Shown: in pieces, positions 43,692 through 53,118 of the stretch
Layout of the letters: each line of letters starts with the position of its first letter
Position numbering within the stretch: position 1 is the first letter of the stretch
Origin: Aeropyrum sp.
GTDB lineage: Archaea; Thermoproteota; Thermoprotei_A; Sulfolobales; Acidilobaceae
NCBI GenBank assembly: GCA_015521685.1
Contig: WANT01000008.1
Coordinates: 1-64,000 of the forward strand
Length of the DNA: 64,000 bases
Direction: 5' to 3'
The notes under the pieces: model-generated
Seen by the model: the letters and a program-made list of their open reading frames with translations, nothing else
Told to the model about the DNA's origin: nothing
Database searches by the model: none
Program-made: the position numbers and the translations under genes

Positions 43692-44186
43692 TTGGCCATC
43701 AGAAGGCTCCGCCCACCTCCCGCTATCAAGGTCCTCGAAGCTGCAGGAGCTATAGCTGACGGGAGAGTTAGAATCGTTGTATCTAGGAACAACCTGTGGG
43801 CTGCGAGGGTTAGCTCCTCAGGTAGGCCATTAGAGTATAGGGTATACCTGGAGGTGTCTTCTGGAGGGGAGGCCCGAGTTTACAGCAGTGATAACGGCAC
43901 TATTTACAGGGGGTACGTGGGCTATCCTATCATCTCCCTTATGATGCTGGCCGGGCTGCTGCCACGAGACGCTGGCATTGAGGAGAGGCTTAAGGGTATT
44001 AATTGGTTCGAGCTCAACAGGAGGTATAAGAGCTATGGGAAGGTTATGGAGGTAGTTCTCGCCGAGAGGGCGCCAGAGCCTGGTTTAAGGAGGGAGATAG
44101 AGGGTTTTATGTATCGTGTTATGAGTCTGTTAAGGAGGACTAGACTCTATCTAGACGAGTCTCTCCCGCAGACCTACGAATCCTGA
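43692..44186 (+). CDS. Unknown small protein
   Basis: A 164-residue, basic, cytoplasmic protein. The front half is beta-rich (RVRIVVSRNNLWAARV, YRVYLEVSSGGEARVYS) and the back half helical. No family recognised. TTG start at 43692. It overlaps the convergent BtuF-like gene by 13 bases and lies 29 bases after the DUF309-like gene. Confidence 0.5.
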   Translation: MAIRRLRPPPAIKVLEAAGAIADGRVRIVVSRNNLWAARVSSSGRPLEYRVYLEVSSGGEARVYSSDNGTIYRGYVGYPIISLMMLAGLLPRDAGIEERLKGINWFELNRRYKSYGKVMEVVLAERAPEPGLRREIEGFMYRVMSLLRRTRLYLDESLPQTYES

Positions 44187-44995
44187 GATCTAATCTCTCT
44201 AGCCAGCCACCTTAGGGTGTCGAAGAGGCTAGGCCCATAATGGGCTAGGCTGTCTGGCTCTAGGAGGATTATCTTGGTGTCGCTCTCAAGCTCTACCCCT
44301 CTCGTTGACAGCTCCTCCTTAACTTTCTCCGGGGTTGTTGGCGCGTATGAGCTGTACTCGTAGATTATGTACTGCGGCGAGAACTCGTTTATCCTCTCGG
44401 CGGGGGGGTTGTATATCCACGTTGTCCTCTCGCCGGCGAAGGGTGTCTCAAGCCCCATAAGCCTGAATGCGTCAGCTATGTAGGTGTGGGCCCCTGTAGT
44501 TACGGGGCCCCCCAGAAAGACCTCGTAGTATGCCTTAACCCCGCTGAGGGCAAATCGTAGCTCGGGTATCGCCCTGGATAGGTTTGCCTCTAGTTCAGTC
44601 GCTTTCTCCATTTCACCGGTGACAAGGCCTATCTGGGCAACGCTGTCAATGATGCCCGAGAGGCTGACTGGCAGGGGGATTGGGAATGTGGGGTACTTCT
44701 CTGCAAGCTCCCACAACACCTTCCTCTGAGCGCCAGTAGTGATAAGTACTAGGTCGGGCTTGAGGTCCTCAAGCATCTTCATGTTAACCTTGAAGTAGCT
44801 CCCGACCTTTGGCTTCTCCCTAGCTCTCGGGGGCTTGTGGTCGTAAATGCTAACCCCGACTATCCTGTCCTCAAGGCCAAGGAGGTATAGCGTCTCAGTT
44901 ATTGCGGGGCTTATGCTCACTATCCTGGAAGGCCTTTCAGGTATCTCGATCTCCCTATTTAGGACCTCTGAGAATACTTTGATCCTGCCTCCCAA
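44174..44995 (-). CDS. BtuF/FepB-like helical-backbone metal-receptor protein without a signal peptide
   Basis: A 273-residue protein of the type III solute-binding fold. It shows RIVSISPAITETLYLLGLEDRIVGVS and LKPDLVLITTG, and a mid-region WIYNPPAERINEFSPQYII. It begins directly with VFSEVLNREIEIPERP and has no hydrophobic signal. No permease or ATPase is adjacent. It is divergent from the B12-dependent methylmalonyl-CoA mutase genes, so a cytoplasmic cobalamin-binding role is possible. TTG start at 44995; a longer form could exist upstream but no start is in frame near the TATA. Confidence 0.8.
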   Translation of the reverse strand: MGGRIKVFSEVLNREIEIPERPSRIVSISPAITETLYLLGLEDRIVGVSIYDHKPPRAREKPKVGSYFKVNMKMLEDLKPDLVLITTGAQRKVLWELAEKYPTFPIPLPVSLSGIIDSVAQIGLVTGEMEKATELEANLSRAIPELRFALSGVKAYYEVFLGGPVTTGAHTYIADAFRLMGLETPFAGERTTWIYNPPAERINEFSPQYIIYEYSSYAPTTPEKVKEELSTRGVELESDTKIILLEPDSLAHYGPSLFDTLRWLAREIRSQDS

Positions 44996-45006
44996 GACTA
45001 GGGTCC

Positions 45007-45025
45007 CCTGGATAGGGTATCCAGG
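45007..45025 (-). promoter_or_regulatory. Perfect hairpin in the leader of the BtuF-like gene
   Basis: The minus-strand leader reads CCTGGATA-CCC-TATCCAGG, an 8-bp perfect stem with a 3-base loop, ending 12 bases before TTG 44995. It lies after a transcription start predicted near 45034. Its 3' arm ends in AGG, the only purine-rich ribosome-binding candidate, so folding could hide it. It could also be a DNA-level operator. Confidence 0.45.
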
Positions 45026-45053
45026 AGCGACTTAATACCAGCTGAAGACCCCC

Positions 45054-45065
45054 GATATATAGATC
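45054..45065 (-). promoter_or_regulatory. Putative TATA box of the BtuF-like gene
   Basis: On the minus strand GATCTATATATC predicts transcription start near 45034, giving a leader of about 40 bases that contains the hairpin. Confidence 0.45.
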
Positions 45066-45119
45066 ACAAGTCTAGACTAGACTGAATGGCCGGGCTTAAA
45101 GAGAGGGTGGTGCCTAGCC

Positions 45120-46817
45120 GTGGTTATGTTTGACGGCGAGGAGCTCGGGAGGATCGAGGAGAAGCTGAAGGAGTGGAGGGAGAAAACTCTCCCCAAATGG
45201 TTGGAGCGGATGCCCGAGAGAATGGAAGAGTTCACCACCCTTAGCGACATAAAGGTGAAGGACGTCTACACCCCCCTGGACCTCAAGGATTGGAGCTATC
45301 TTGAGAAGCTGGGCCTGCCGGGCGAGTATCCATTCACTAGAGGCATACATGCGACGATGTATAGGGCCAAGCTATGGACTATGAGAATGTTCTCGGGCTA
45401 CGGCGGGCCGGAGGAGACTAACAGGAGGCTTAAGTTCCTGATACAGCACGGCGAAACCGGTCTTAGCCTGGCATTCGACGAGCCAACACTGGTAGGTATC
45501 GATCCAGACGACCCCCTCGCTGAGGGCCACGTTGGTATAGAGGGGGTTAACATAGCCTCGCTAAGAGACATGGAGATAGTCTTCGACGGGATAAACATGG
45601 GCGAGGTCACGACGAATATGACCATAAACCCGCCGGCCCCAGTACTCCTCTCATACTACGTTGCGGTAGCCGAGAAGCAAGGAGTCCCCTACCATCGCAT
45701 CGGAGGAACCACCCAGAACGACCCTCTAAAGGAGTTCATAGCGCAGAAAACCTACGTGTTCCCGCCCGAGGCAGCTGTCAAAATAGCTATGGACGTGGTG
45801 GAGTGGAGTGTTAAGAACCTGCCAAAGTGGAATCCAATAAGCATAAGCGGCTATCACATAAGGGAGGCTGGAGCCACCGCTGTCCAGGAGCTGGCTTTCA
45901 CACTCGCCGACGGCATAGAGTACGTTAGGCAGCTTATAGCTAGGGGTCTCGACGTAGATCAGTTCGCCCCTAGACTCAGCTTCTTCTTCGACTCCCACAT
46001 AAACTTCTTCGAGGAGATAGCCAAGTTTAGAGCTGCTAGGAGGATGTGGGCCAAAATTATGAGGGAGTGGTTCGGGGCTAAGAAGCAACGGAGCATGTGG
46101 CTCCGGTTCCACACCCAGACTGCTGGAGTTAGCCTTGTCGCTCAGGAGCCGTTCAACAACATAATAAGGACGACCCTCGAGGCGCTCGCTGCTGTGCTTG
46201 GAGGTACTCAAAGCCTCCACACTAATAGCTTCGACGAGCCATTCAGAGTGCCGAGCGAGTTCGCGGCAAAAATAGCGTTGAGGACCCAGCAGATCATAGC
46301 ATACGAGTCTGGTGTGGCCGACGTTATAGACCCGCTTGGCGGTAGCTACTACGTGGAGTGGCTTACGGACGAGATCGAGGAGAGGGCGTGGAAGTATATC
46401 GATAGAATCGAGTCCATGGGCGGGATGCTCGAGGCCGTTAAGAAGGGGTACCCCCAGAGGGAGATTATGGACGCCTCATACAAGTTCCAGAGGGATCTAG
46501 AGGAGGGTAGGAAGTTCATAGTCGGCGTCAACATATTTAGGAGTGATGATATAGACGAGATTAGGAATGTACCACTACTAGAGTTCGACCAGGAGGAGAT
46601 AGAGGAGAGGCAGAAGAGGAGGGTTAAGGAGGTCAGGGCTAACAGGAACCAGGAGAGGTGGAAGAGGAGCCTCGAGGACCTCAGGAGGGCTGCTGAGAGG
46701 GGCGAGAATCTAATGCCCTACGTTCTCGAGGCTGGGAGGTCCTACGCCACCCTAGGCGAAATCATGGGGGTTTTGAAGGAGGTGTACGGCGTCTATGTCG
46801 AGCCTCCAGAGTACTGA
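45120..46817 (+). CDS. mcmA1: Methylmalonyl-CoA mutase, large (catalytic) subunit
   Basis: A 565-residue B12-dependent mutase subunit converting (R)-methylmalonyl-CoA and succinyl-CoA. It has the TIM-barrel substrate-binding segment [55 protein letters not shown] and the LHTNSFDEP motif. The cobalamin-binding domain is a separate gene downstream, as in other archaea. GTG 45120 or ATG 45126 may start the protein; a TATA-like CTTAAAG near 45093 favours a very short leader. Confidence 0.95.
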   Translation: MVMFDGEELGRIEEKLKEWREKTLPKWLERMPERMEEFTTLSDIKVKDVYTPLDLKDWSYLEKLGLPGEYPFTRGIHATMYRAKLWTMRMFSGYGGPEETNRRLKFLIQHGETGLSLAFDEPTLVGIDPDDPLAEGHVGIEGVNIASLRDMEIVFDGINMGEVTTNMTINPPAPVLLSYYVAVAEKQGVPYHRIGGTTQNDPLKEFIAQKTYVFPPEAAVKIAMDVVEWSVKNLPKWNPISISGYHIREAGATAVQELAFTLADGIEYVRQLIARGLDVDQFAPRLSFFFDSHINFFEEIAKFRAARRMWAKIMREWFGAKKQRSMWLRFHTQTAGVSLVAQEPFNNIIRTTLEALAAVLGGTQSLHTNSFDEPFRVPSEFAAKIALRTQQIIAYESGVADVIDPLGGSYYVEWLTDEIEERAWKYIDRIESMGGMLEAVKKGYPQREIMDASYKFQRDLEEGRKFIVGVNIFRSDDIDEIRNVPLLEFDQEEIEERQKRRVKEVRANRNQERWKRSLEDLRRAAERGENLMPYVLEAGRSYATLGEIMGVLKEVYGVYVEPPEY

Positions 46818-47268
46818 GGCCGTTGGAGGAGCGGTCAGGCGGTTCAAGGTTTTAGTGGCCAAGATGGGGCTGGACGGGCATGACAGGGGGGCGAAGGTAG
46901 TAGCCAGAGCGCTGAGGGATGCAGGCTTCGAGGTAATCTACACTGGGCTAAGGCAGACGCCTGAGCAGGTGGCTCTAGCAGCTGTGCAGGAGGATGTTGA
47001 TGTGATAGGCGTTAGCATATTGAATGGTGCCCACATACACTTGATGAAGAGGCTCATGACTAAATTAAAGGATCTAGGTGCCGACGACATACCAGTTGTG
47101 CTGGGCGGCACAATACCAGTGCCCGACTTGGAGCCCCTCTATAGGCTGGGTATTAGGGAGATATTCCTCCCTGGTACGAGCCTAGCCGAGATTATAGAGA
47201 AGGTTAGAAAGCTGGCAGAGGAGAAGAGGAGTAGGGAGGAGGCTGTGACGGGGGTTGGAGGCTGCTAG
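46795..47268 (+). CDS. mcmA2: Methylmalonyl-CoA mutase, cobalamin-binding subunit
   Basis: A 157-residue B12-binding domain. The cobalt-ligating histidine is in GLDGHDRG, followed by [17 protein letters not shown] and [11 protein letters not shown], the standard Rossmann-like B12 pocket. It overlaps the catalytic subunit gene by 23 bases, so production is coupled. Confidence 0.95.
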   Translation: MSSLQSTEAVGGAVRRFKVLVAKMGLDGHDRGAKVVARALRDAGFEVIYTGLRQTPEQVALAAVQEDVDVIGVSILNGAHIHLMKRLMTKLKDLGADDIPVVLGGTIPVPDLEPLYRLGIREIFLPGTSLAEIIEKVRKLAEEKRSREEAVTGVGGC

Positions 47269-48223
47269 TATTGAAGCGCTACTAGAGAGAGCGGAAAAAG
47301 GGAACCTTAGGGCCCTTGGAAGGCTCCTAACTCTAATAGAGCACCCTACGCCCCACGCGATCCAAATCCTAGAAAGGCTGGCCAAGAGGGCTGGCAGAGC
47401 CCAGGTCATAGGGTTCACAGGCATACCGGGTGCTGGTAAGAGCACTCTCGCGTCGCGGGTGATCGGCGCTCTGAGGAGGAGGGGTTATAGGGTTGCTGTT
47501 GTTGCCATAGACCCGTCGAGCCCCTTCAGCGGGGGTAGTATTATGGGTGATAGGCTGAGGATGCAAGAACACGCTTCAGACCCGGGAGTTTTCATAAGGA
47601 GTATACCCACGAGGGGGGTAAAAGGCGGGCTCAGCACAGCCGCACTAGCTATGATAGAGGTCTTCGACGCAATGGGATATGACAAGATAATCGTTGAGAC
47701 GGTGGGAGTGGGTCAGAGCGAGGTTGACATCATCAACGCCGCACACACAATCATAGTCGTCACAATGCCAGGGGCGGGCGATGATGTCCAGGCCCTCAAG
47801 GCGGGGGTTATGGAGATAGGTGATATATATGTTGTTAACAAGAGTGATAAGGCCGAGGCAAACAAGACTGCAGCCTACCTCCAGTTCGCTCTCGAGAGGG
47901 AGGACATCGGTAGGAGGGAGAGCGGTTGGAAGCCTAGGCTGGTCAAGACTAGTGCTGTCCTAGGCATGGGGATTGACAGCCTAGTAGACGTTATAGAGGA
48001 GCACTGGAACTTCCTACGGGAGTCTGGATGGAGCGGGAGGAAGGTGGAGGCTAGGAGGATACTGATGGCGAAGATGATGGCGGAGAGCATGCTAAGTGCG
48101 AAGGTGATGGAGGCCCATATGGAGAGCCTAGGGTATCTCGAGGAGGTTGCTAGGACTGGGGAGGGGATTTTCAGGGCGGCTGAGGAGCTCGCTAGGAGGG
48201 CCGCTAGAAAGATGCTGGAGTGA
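47255..48223 (+). CDS. meaB: MeaB/ArgK-type GTPase, methylmalonyl-CoA mutase chaperone
   Basis: A 322-residue G3E GTPase that protects and reloads the mutase with adenosylcobalamin. It shows P-loop [27 protein letters not shown], the switch region [12 protein letters not shown], and [11 protein letters not shown]. It overlaps the B12-binding subunit gene by 14 bases and closes the operon. No methylmalonyl-CoA epimerase is in the window. Confidence 0.95.
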   Translation: MEAASIEALLERAEKGNLRALGRLLTLIEHPTPHAIQILERLAKRAGRAQVIGFTGIPGAGKSTLASRVIGALRRRGYRVAVVAIDPSSPFSGGSIMGDRLRMQEHASDPGVFIRSIPTRGVKGGLSTAALAMIEVFDAMGYDKIIVETVGVGQSEVDIINAAHTIIVVTMPGAGDDVQALKAGVMEIGDIYVVNKSDKAEANKTAAYLQFALEREDIGRRESGWKPRLVKTSAVLGMGIDSLVDVIEEHWNFLRESGWSGRKVEARRILMAKMMAESMLSAKVMEAHMESLGYLEEVARTGEGIFRAAEELARRAARKMLE

Positions 48224-48226
48224 TGT

Positions 48227-49402
48227 CTAGACTTTTATCCTTCCCTGGAGGAACTTTGCCAGCACCATTTTCTGAACTTCGTTTGTACCGTCTCCGATCT
48301 CTATCATCTTGATATCCCTATAGTGTCTCTCAACATCCGAGTCCCTGCTGTACCCTGTTCCACCCAGAACTTGCATAGCCATCCTAACAAGATCTACGCC
48401 TGAGGTTGCTGTGTGTAGCTTAGCCAGGCTGGCGTACTTCACGTAGTCGGGGCTACCGGAGTCGTGCTTGAAGGCTGCAGTGTAGACGAGGAGCCTGCTG
48501 GTCTCTAGCTTGTTCAGCATCTCAGCTAGCATGCCGGCGACGAACTGGTGTTCAATCAGAGGCCTTCCCATACTCTCCCTCTCCATTGCGTGCCTGAAAG
48601 CGAGGTCGAAGGCTGCCTGCATGACGCCGAGGCCGCTGGCGCTGGTTGATATTCTACCCTCGTTGAGAGTCATCATAACCTTCTTGAAGCCCTCACCCTC
48701 AACGCCTAGGAGGTTCTCTGCGGGGATCCTGCAGTCGTTGAAGTAGACGAGCGAGGTCCCACTACCCCTATAGCCCATCATCTCGAGCTTAGAGACGTCT
48801 ACGCAGCTGGTTTTATCGACGACTAGAAGGGAGATCCCTCTATGCCTCTCCTCAACCCTACCAGTGCGTGCGGCTACTATGAAAAAGTCGGCGTAAACCG
48901 AGTTCGTTATGAAGATCTTTTGGCCAGTAACGACATATTCGTCGCCATCCCTATACGCCCTAGTCATTTGAAGAGAGGCAACATCGCTGCCGCAGCATGG
49001 TTCGGTTAGGGCGAAGGCCCCTATACCTCCCTTCGCGAGGAGCCCCAGGTATTTTTCGCGAGTCTCAGGTTTTGCGTAGCGGGCTATAGGGTAGACAACC
49101 ATGCTGCCGCTAACAACTGATATTAGCCCGAGCCCGCTACTTGCCCTGGATAGCTCCTCAATGGCTACAACGCTCTCAAGTAGGCTAAGACCTGGGCCGC
49201 CGTACTCTTCAGGCACGCGGAGGCTGAAGTAGCCCATGTCTGCAGCCATCTTCAAAAGGTCCTCTGGGACCGCGTTATCCCTGTCTATCTCTCTGGCCCT
49301 AGGGGCTACGTACTTCTCTGCAAACTCCCTCACACTCTCCCTCACAGCTCTAACAGACTCGGACTCCCATGGAAGGCCGCCTTGGGTGCTGCCTGGCTCC
49401 AC
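48227..49402 (-). CDS. Acyl-CoA dehydrogenase
   Basis: A 391-residue FAD enzyme that introduces the alpha-beta double bond into acyl-CoA. It contains YGGPGLSLLESVVAIEELSRA, FALTEPCCGSDVASLQMTR, FITNSVYADFF and a C-terminal GGTGYSRDSDVERHYRDIK with IGDGTNEVQKMVLA. The active-site glutamate is probably in one of the last helices. Convergent with meaB (3-base gap) and divergent from the 2-oxoacid dehydrogenase genes. Could feed branched-chain or propionate oxidation. GTG start with GGGTGG upstream. Confidence 0.92.
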   Translation of the reverse strand: MEPGSTQGGLPWESESVRAVRESVREFAEKYVAPRAREIDRDNAVPEDLLKMAADMGYFSLRVPEEYGGPGLSLLESVVAIEELSRASSGLGLISVVSGSMVVYPIARYAKPETREKYLGLLAKGGIGAFALTEPCCGSDVASLQMTRAYRDGDEYVVTGQKIFITNSVYADFFIVAARTGRVEERHRGISLLVVDKTSCVDVSKLEMMGYRGSGTSLVYFNDCRIPAENLLGVEGEGFKKVMMTLNEGRISTSASGLGVMQAAFDLAFRHAMERESMGRPLIEHQFVAGMLAEMLNKLETSRLLVYTAAFKHDSGSPDYVKYASLAKLHTATSGVDLVRMAMQVLGGTGYSRDSDVERHYRDIKMIEIGDGTNEVQKMVLAKFLQGRIKV

Positions 49403-49568
49403 AGCGATCCACCCATCTCAGAAGGTGGCTGCGGTGGTATTTACATTAGGTATTTCACGGGTCTAGAAGTCGGCCACCCTCCTGACTGGGAGTCTAGGTG
49501 TTCAAAACGCTGGATTTTACCATGGTTAAAAGGACTACTCGGGAATCTAGTGTATCACGGGCACCGTT

Positions 49569-50756
49569 ATGAGTAAGACAGGCCTCCTGGACACGCCTTT
49601 CAAGCCTGCCCCCCAAGAGATCCTCGAGCAGTACAGGGATTGGCTCGGCGAGGCTCTGGGGTTCAAGAGGGCTGTAGACGAGGAGGGAAACGTAGTAGAC
49701 GAGAGCCTCCTCCCTAAGATACCAGAATCGAAGCTAGTAGAGATTCACGAGTATATGGTGAGGGCTAGGGTCATAGACTCGTGGCTGCTGAGGCTTCAGA
49801 GAATGGGTAGAGTGGCGCTACACGCACCCAACAAGGGTCAGGAGGCGGTAGCGGTAGGAGCTACCATGCCGCTAAGGCCCGATGACTGGGTGTTTCCAAG
49901 CTATAGAGAGCTGGGTGCTTACCTCGTGCGTGGAATGAGTGAAGAGGAGATACTTGACAGGGCGTTAGCCAACGCTGACGACCCGCTGAAGGGTAGCGAC
50001 TTCGCCATTTACGGTAACAGGAAGTACAACCTTGTCCCAGCTCCGGTCCCCGTTGGCAACCAGATACCGCTCGCTGTGGGGGCGGCATATGCGATGAGAT
50101 ATATGGGTAGGGATACTATTTCCCTCACATTCTTCGGCGACGGCGCAACGAGCAGGGGAGACTTCCACGTAGGCCTCAACTTCGCGGGCGTATTCAAGGT
50201 CCCCGCAGTATTCGTGGTCCAGAACAACCAGTGGGCGATAAGCGTGCCCCGACTAAGGCAGACGGCCTCCCCAACCATAGCGGTTAAAGCCTTAGCCTAC
50301 GGCGTACCCGGGCTAAGGCTCGACGGCAACGATGCACTGGTAGTATACAAGGTCGTCAGCGAGGCGGCCGACAAGGCCAGAAGGGGAGAGGGCCCCACGC
50401 TCATAGAGGCAGTCACATACAGGCTAGGCCCCCACACAACAGCCGACGATCCATCGAGGTACAGACCTGAAGAGGAGGTGAGGCATATGGAGAGGTACGA
50501 GCCTCTCCGTAGGCTCAGGAAGTTCCTCGAGAAAAATGGGATAATGACGGAGAGGGAGGCACTAGAGGTTGAGAGGGAATGGGATAAGAGGGTGGAGGAG
50601 ATAGCTAGGAAGGTATTATCCAAGCCAGAGCTCCCCAAGGATGTGTTCTTCGAGAACGTATACAAGGAGGAGCCCTGGTTCATAGCTGAAGAGAGGAGGG
50701 ATCTCGAGGAGGTTCTAAGGCTGATGCAGGAGCTTGGGCTAGGAGACTCCCACTAA
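49569..50756 (+). CDS. 2-Oxoacid dehydrogenase complex E1 component, alpha subunit
   Basis: A 395-residue thiamine diphosphate enzyme. It shows MVRARVIDSWLLRLQRMG, the TPP motif GDGATSRGDFHVGLN...QNNQWAIS (GDG to NN), PGLRLDGNDALV and TYRLGPHTTADDPSRYR. It decarboxylates a 2-oxoacid with the beta subunit and transfers the acyl group to E2. The E1 alpha/beta type is shared by pyruvate and branched-chain complexes; the Thermoplasma complex prefers branched-chain oxoacids. TATA-like GGTTAAAAGG about 45 bases before the ATG. Confidence 0.94.
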   Translation: MSKTGLLDTPFKPAPQEILEQYRDWLGEALGFKRAVDEEGNVVDESLLPKIPESKLVEIHEYMVRARVIDSWLLRLQRMGRVALHAPNKGQEAVAVGATMPLRPDDWVFPSYRELGAYLVRGMSEEEILDRALANADDPLKGSDFAIYGNRKYNLVPAPVPVGNQIPLAVGAAYAMRYMGRDTISLTFFGDGATSRGDFHVGLNFAGVFKVPAVFVVQNNQWAISVPRLRQTASPTIAVKALAYGVPGLRLDGNDALVVYKVVSEAADKARRGEGPTLIEAVTYRLGPHTTADDPSRYRPEEEVRHMERYEPLRRLRKFLEKNGIMTEREALEVEREWDKRVEEIARKVLSKPELPKDVFFENVYKEEPWFIAEERRDLEEVLRLMQELGLGDSH

Positions 50757-50776
50757 ACTCCTGGGGGTGGCGGCTG

Positions 50777-51754
50777 GTGCCCGTGATGAATATGGTTCAA
50801 GCCCTCAACACAGCCCTCCGCGAGGAGATGGAGAGGGACAGCAGGGTAGTCGTTCTCGGAGAGGATGTGGGTAGGAGGGGCGGAGTATTCCTAGTTACCG
50901 AGGGCTTGATCGACGAGTTCGGCCCGGAGAGGGTGATCGACACCCCCCTCTCCGAGATGGGGATCGTAGGGTTCGCCATAGGGATGGCACTCTACGGTAT
51001 GAGGCCAGTTGCCGAGATACAGTTCATAGACTTCATATACGAGGCGTTCGACCACATAGTGAACAATGCTGCGTGGTATAGGTTCAGGAGTGGAGGCATG
51101 TACGAGGTACCTCTCGTGATTAGGGGGCCGTGCTGTGGAGGCATAAAGGGTGGTATGCACCACAGCCAGAGCAACGAGCCCTACTTCCAGCACACACCTG
51201 GACTCTACGTCGTCATGCCCTCGGGGCCTAGAGACGCTAAAGGGCTGCTCAAGTCCTCAATCAGGGCTGACGATACGGTGGTGTTCCTAGAGCCCAAGAG
51301 CATATATAGGACTATCAAGGAGGAGGTTCCAGAAGACGACTATACGATTCCTCTAGGCGAGGGTAGGATTGTGAGGGAGGGAAGCGATGTGACTCTCGTG
51401 TCCTGGGGTGCGATGCTGCATGTCAGCATGGAGGCAGCCAAGCTCGCCGAGGAAAAGCACGGCTGGAGCATCGAAGTGATAGACCTTAGGACCATACATC
51501 CTTGGGACAGAGACCTAGTGGTGAAGAGCCTTGAGAAGACTGGGAGGCTTGTCGTTGTCCACGAGGCACGCAAGATCCTAGGCCCCGCCTCCGAGATATC
51601 CGCCTACATAAGCGAGAACTACATCGACCTCCTTAGGGGGCCAATTAAGAGGGTAGCCAGCTATGACACCCCCTTCCCGCTAGCTCACGAGAGGCTATAC
51701 ATGCCTAACTTAGCCAAGGTTTACAGGGCAATATCCGAGGTAATGGAGTGGTGA
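50777..51754 (+). CDS. 2-Oxoacid dehydrogenase complex E1 component, beta subunit
   Basis: A 325-residue transketolase-type subunit that pairs with E1 alpha. It contains VVVLGEDVGRRGGVFLVTEGL, DTPLSEMGIVGFAIGMAL, RGPCCGGIKGGMHHSQ and a C-terminal domain with VIDLRTIHPWDRD. GTG start at 50777 (an in-frame ATG three codons later is possible). Starts 20 bases after E1 alpha. Confidence 0.94.
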   Translation: MPVMNMVQALNTALREEMERDSRVVVLGEDVGRRGGVFLVTEGLIDEFGPERVIDTPLSEMGIVGFAIGMALYGMRPVAEIQFIDFIYEAFDHIVNNAAWYRFRSGGMYEVPLVIRGPCCGGIKGGMHHSQSNEPYFQHTPGLYVVMPSGPRDAKGLLKSSIRADDTVVFLEPKSIYRTIKEEVPEDDYTIPLGEGRIVREGSDVTLVSWGAMLHVSMEAAKLAEEKHGWSIEVIDLRTIHPWDRDLVVKSLEKTGRLVVVHEARKILGPASEISAYISENYIDLLRGPIKRVASYDTPFPLAHERLYMPNLAKVYRAISEVMEW

Positions 51755-51760
51755 TCCAAA

Positions 51761-53026
51761 ATGCCTAGAATCGTCCAGGTGAAGCTGCCTGATATAGGTG
51801 AGGGGATAGCTGAGGGAGAGATAGTAGAGTGGCTTGTCGAGGAGGGCGGCGAAGTTAAGCAATTCCAGCCCATGGTGCGGGTGCTAACTGCGAAGGCAAC
51901 AGTTGAAATACCGTCACCCTACACAGGGAGAGTGGCCAGGCTCCTCGCCAAGCCAGGTGACGTGGTTAACGTGGGTGATCCGATAGCTGAGATAGAGGTG
52001 AGCGATGGGAGCGAGACAACGAGGGTCGAAGAGGCTACCAGTCCGCAGCAGGCTACAATGTCTGGCGGCGGGGCCAAAACGAGTAAGGAAGAGCGAGTGA
52101 AGCCAAAGCAAGCGGCTAGAAGCCAAGTTCTGATAAGAGCGCCTCCAAGGGTAAGGAAGCTAGCTAGGAAGCTAGGTGTAGATCTAGCTCTGGTAAAGGG
52201 GACAGGGCCTAAGGGCGCGATAACAGAGGAGGACGTCAGGAGAGCAGCGCGGGAGATCGCGGCAGTAGCAAGGCCTGCTAGAGAGCCTGTTGTAGAGCCT
52301 ACTCAACAGCAGGCCCTTGAGGAGAGGCTTCCCCTTAGGGGGGTTAAGAGGGCTATGGCGCAGAGCATGAGCCTCAGCAAGTCTAGAATACCGCATGCAT
52401 ACATCGCTGAGGAAGTCGACTTTACAGAGCTCTCTAGGCTGAGGGAGAGCTTGAAGAGTGATGCCGAGGAGAAGGGTGTTAAGCTGACGTTCCTCCCCTT
52501 CATATTTAAGGCCGTAGTGAAGGCGCTCAAGAAGTATCCATTGATGAATGCAGAGCTCGATGAGGACAAGATGGAAATAGTAGTCAAGCACTACTACAAC
52601 ATAGGCTTCGCCGCCGACACCCCACAGGGCTTGGTCGTACCTGTGGTAAAGAACGTTGAGAAGAAAGGCCTCTTCGCTATCGCAAGAGAGATAGCCGAGC
52701 TCACGAGGAAGGCGAGGGAGGGCAGGCTAGAGCTGGAGGACGTCAGCGGGGCCACATTCACCATAACAAACGTAGGAAGCATTGGTACGGTGATAGGCTT
52801 CCCAGTAATTTACCCTCCCAACGTCGGCATAATCGGTGTCCACAGGATAGTTGAGAGGCCTGTCTACATCGGCGGGGAGATAAAGCCTAGAAAAATAGCT
52901 ATAATATCTCTAAGCTTCGACCACAGGGTCGTCGAAGGAGCCTACGCTACAAGATTCCTCATGGAGATTAAGAAGCTGCTAGAGAACCCGGCGCTACTCT
53001 TTGCAGAGGACCACGAGTTCCAGTGA
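51761..53026 (+). CDS. 2-Oxoacid dehydrogenase complex E2 (dihydrolipoyl acyltransferase)
   Basis: A 421-residue lipoyl-bearing core enzyme. An N-terminal lipoyl domain carries the lysine in RVLTAKATVEIPSP. A flexible linker leads to a peripheral subunit-binding domain (about residues 128-165, PPRVRKLARKLGVDLALV). The C-terminal catalytic domain ends with SFDHRVVEGAYAT, where the usual HxxxDG is HRVVEG. Six bases after E1 beta. Acyl-CoA specificity unknown. Confidence 0.94.
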   Translation: MPRIVQVKLPDIGEGIAEGEIVEWLVEEGGEVKQFQPMVRVLTAKATVEIPSPYTGRVARLLAKPGDVVNVGDPIAEIEVSDGSETTRVEEATSPQQATMSGGGAKTSKEERVKPKQAARSQVLIRAPPRVRKLARKLGVDLALVKGTGPKGAITEEDVRRAAREIAAVARPAREPVVEPTQQQALEERLPLRGVKRAMAQSMSLSKSRIPHAYIAEEVDFTELSRLRESLKSDAEEKGVKLTFLPFIFKAVVKALKKYPLMNAELDEDKMEIVVKHYYNIGFAADTPQGLVVPVVKNVEKKGLFAIAREIAELTRKAREGRLELEDVSGATFTITNVGSIGTVIGFPVIYPPNVGIIGVHRIVERPVYIGGEIKPRKIAIISLSFDHRVVEGAYATRFLMEIKKLLENPALLFAEDHEFQ

Positions 53027-53029
53027 CCC

Positions 53030-53040
53030 CTATATTTATA
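53030..53040 (+). promoter_or_regulatory. Putative promoter of the dihydrolipoamide dehydrogenase gene
   Basis: CTATATTTATA lies just after the E2 stop, about 80 bases before the E3 GTG. E3 may thus be transcribed separately as well as from the operon. Confidence 0.4.
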
Positions 53041-53118
53041 AGGGTAATAATGTTGAGGTAGGATCTACTTCATAGTTATTGTGTTTTAGGGTTTTGAGAA
53101 GGCTTTGGGTGGTGACCC

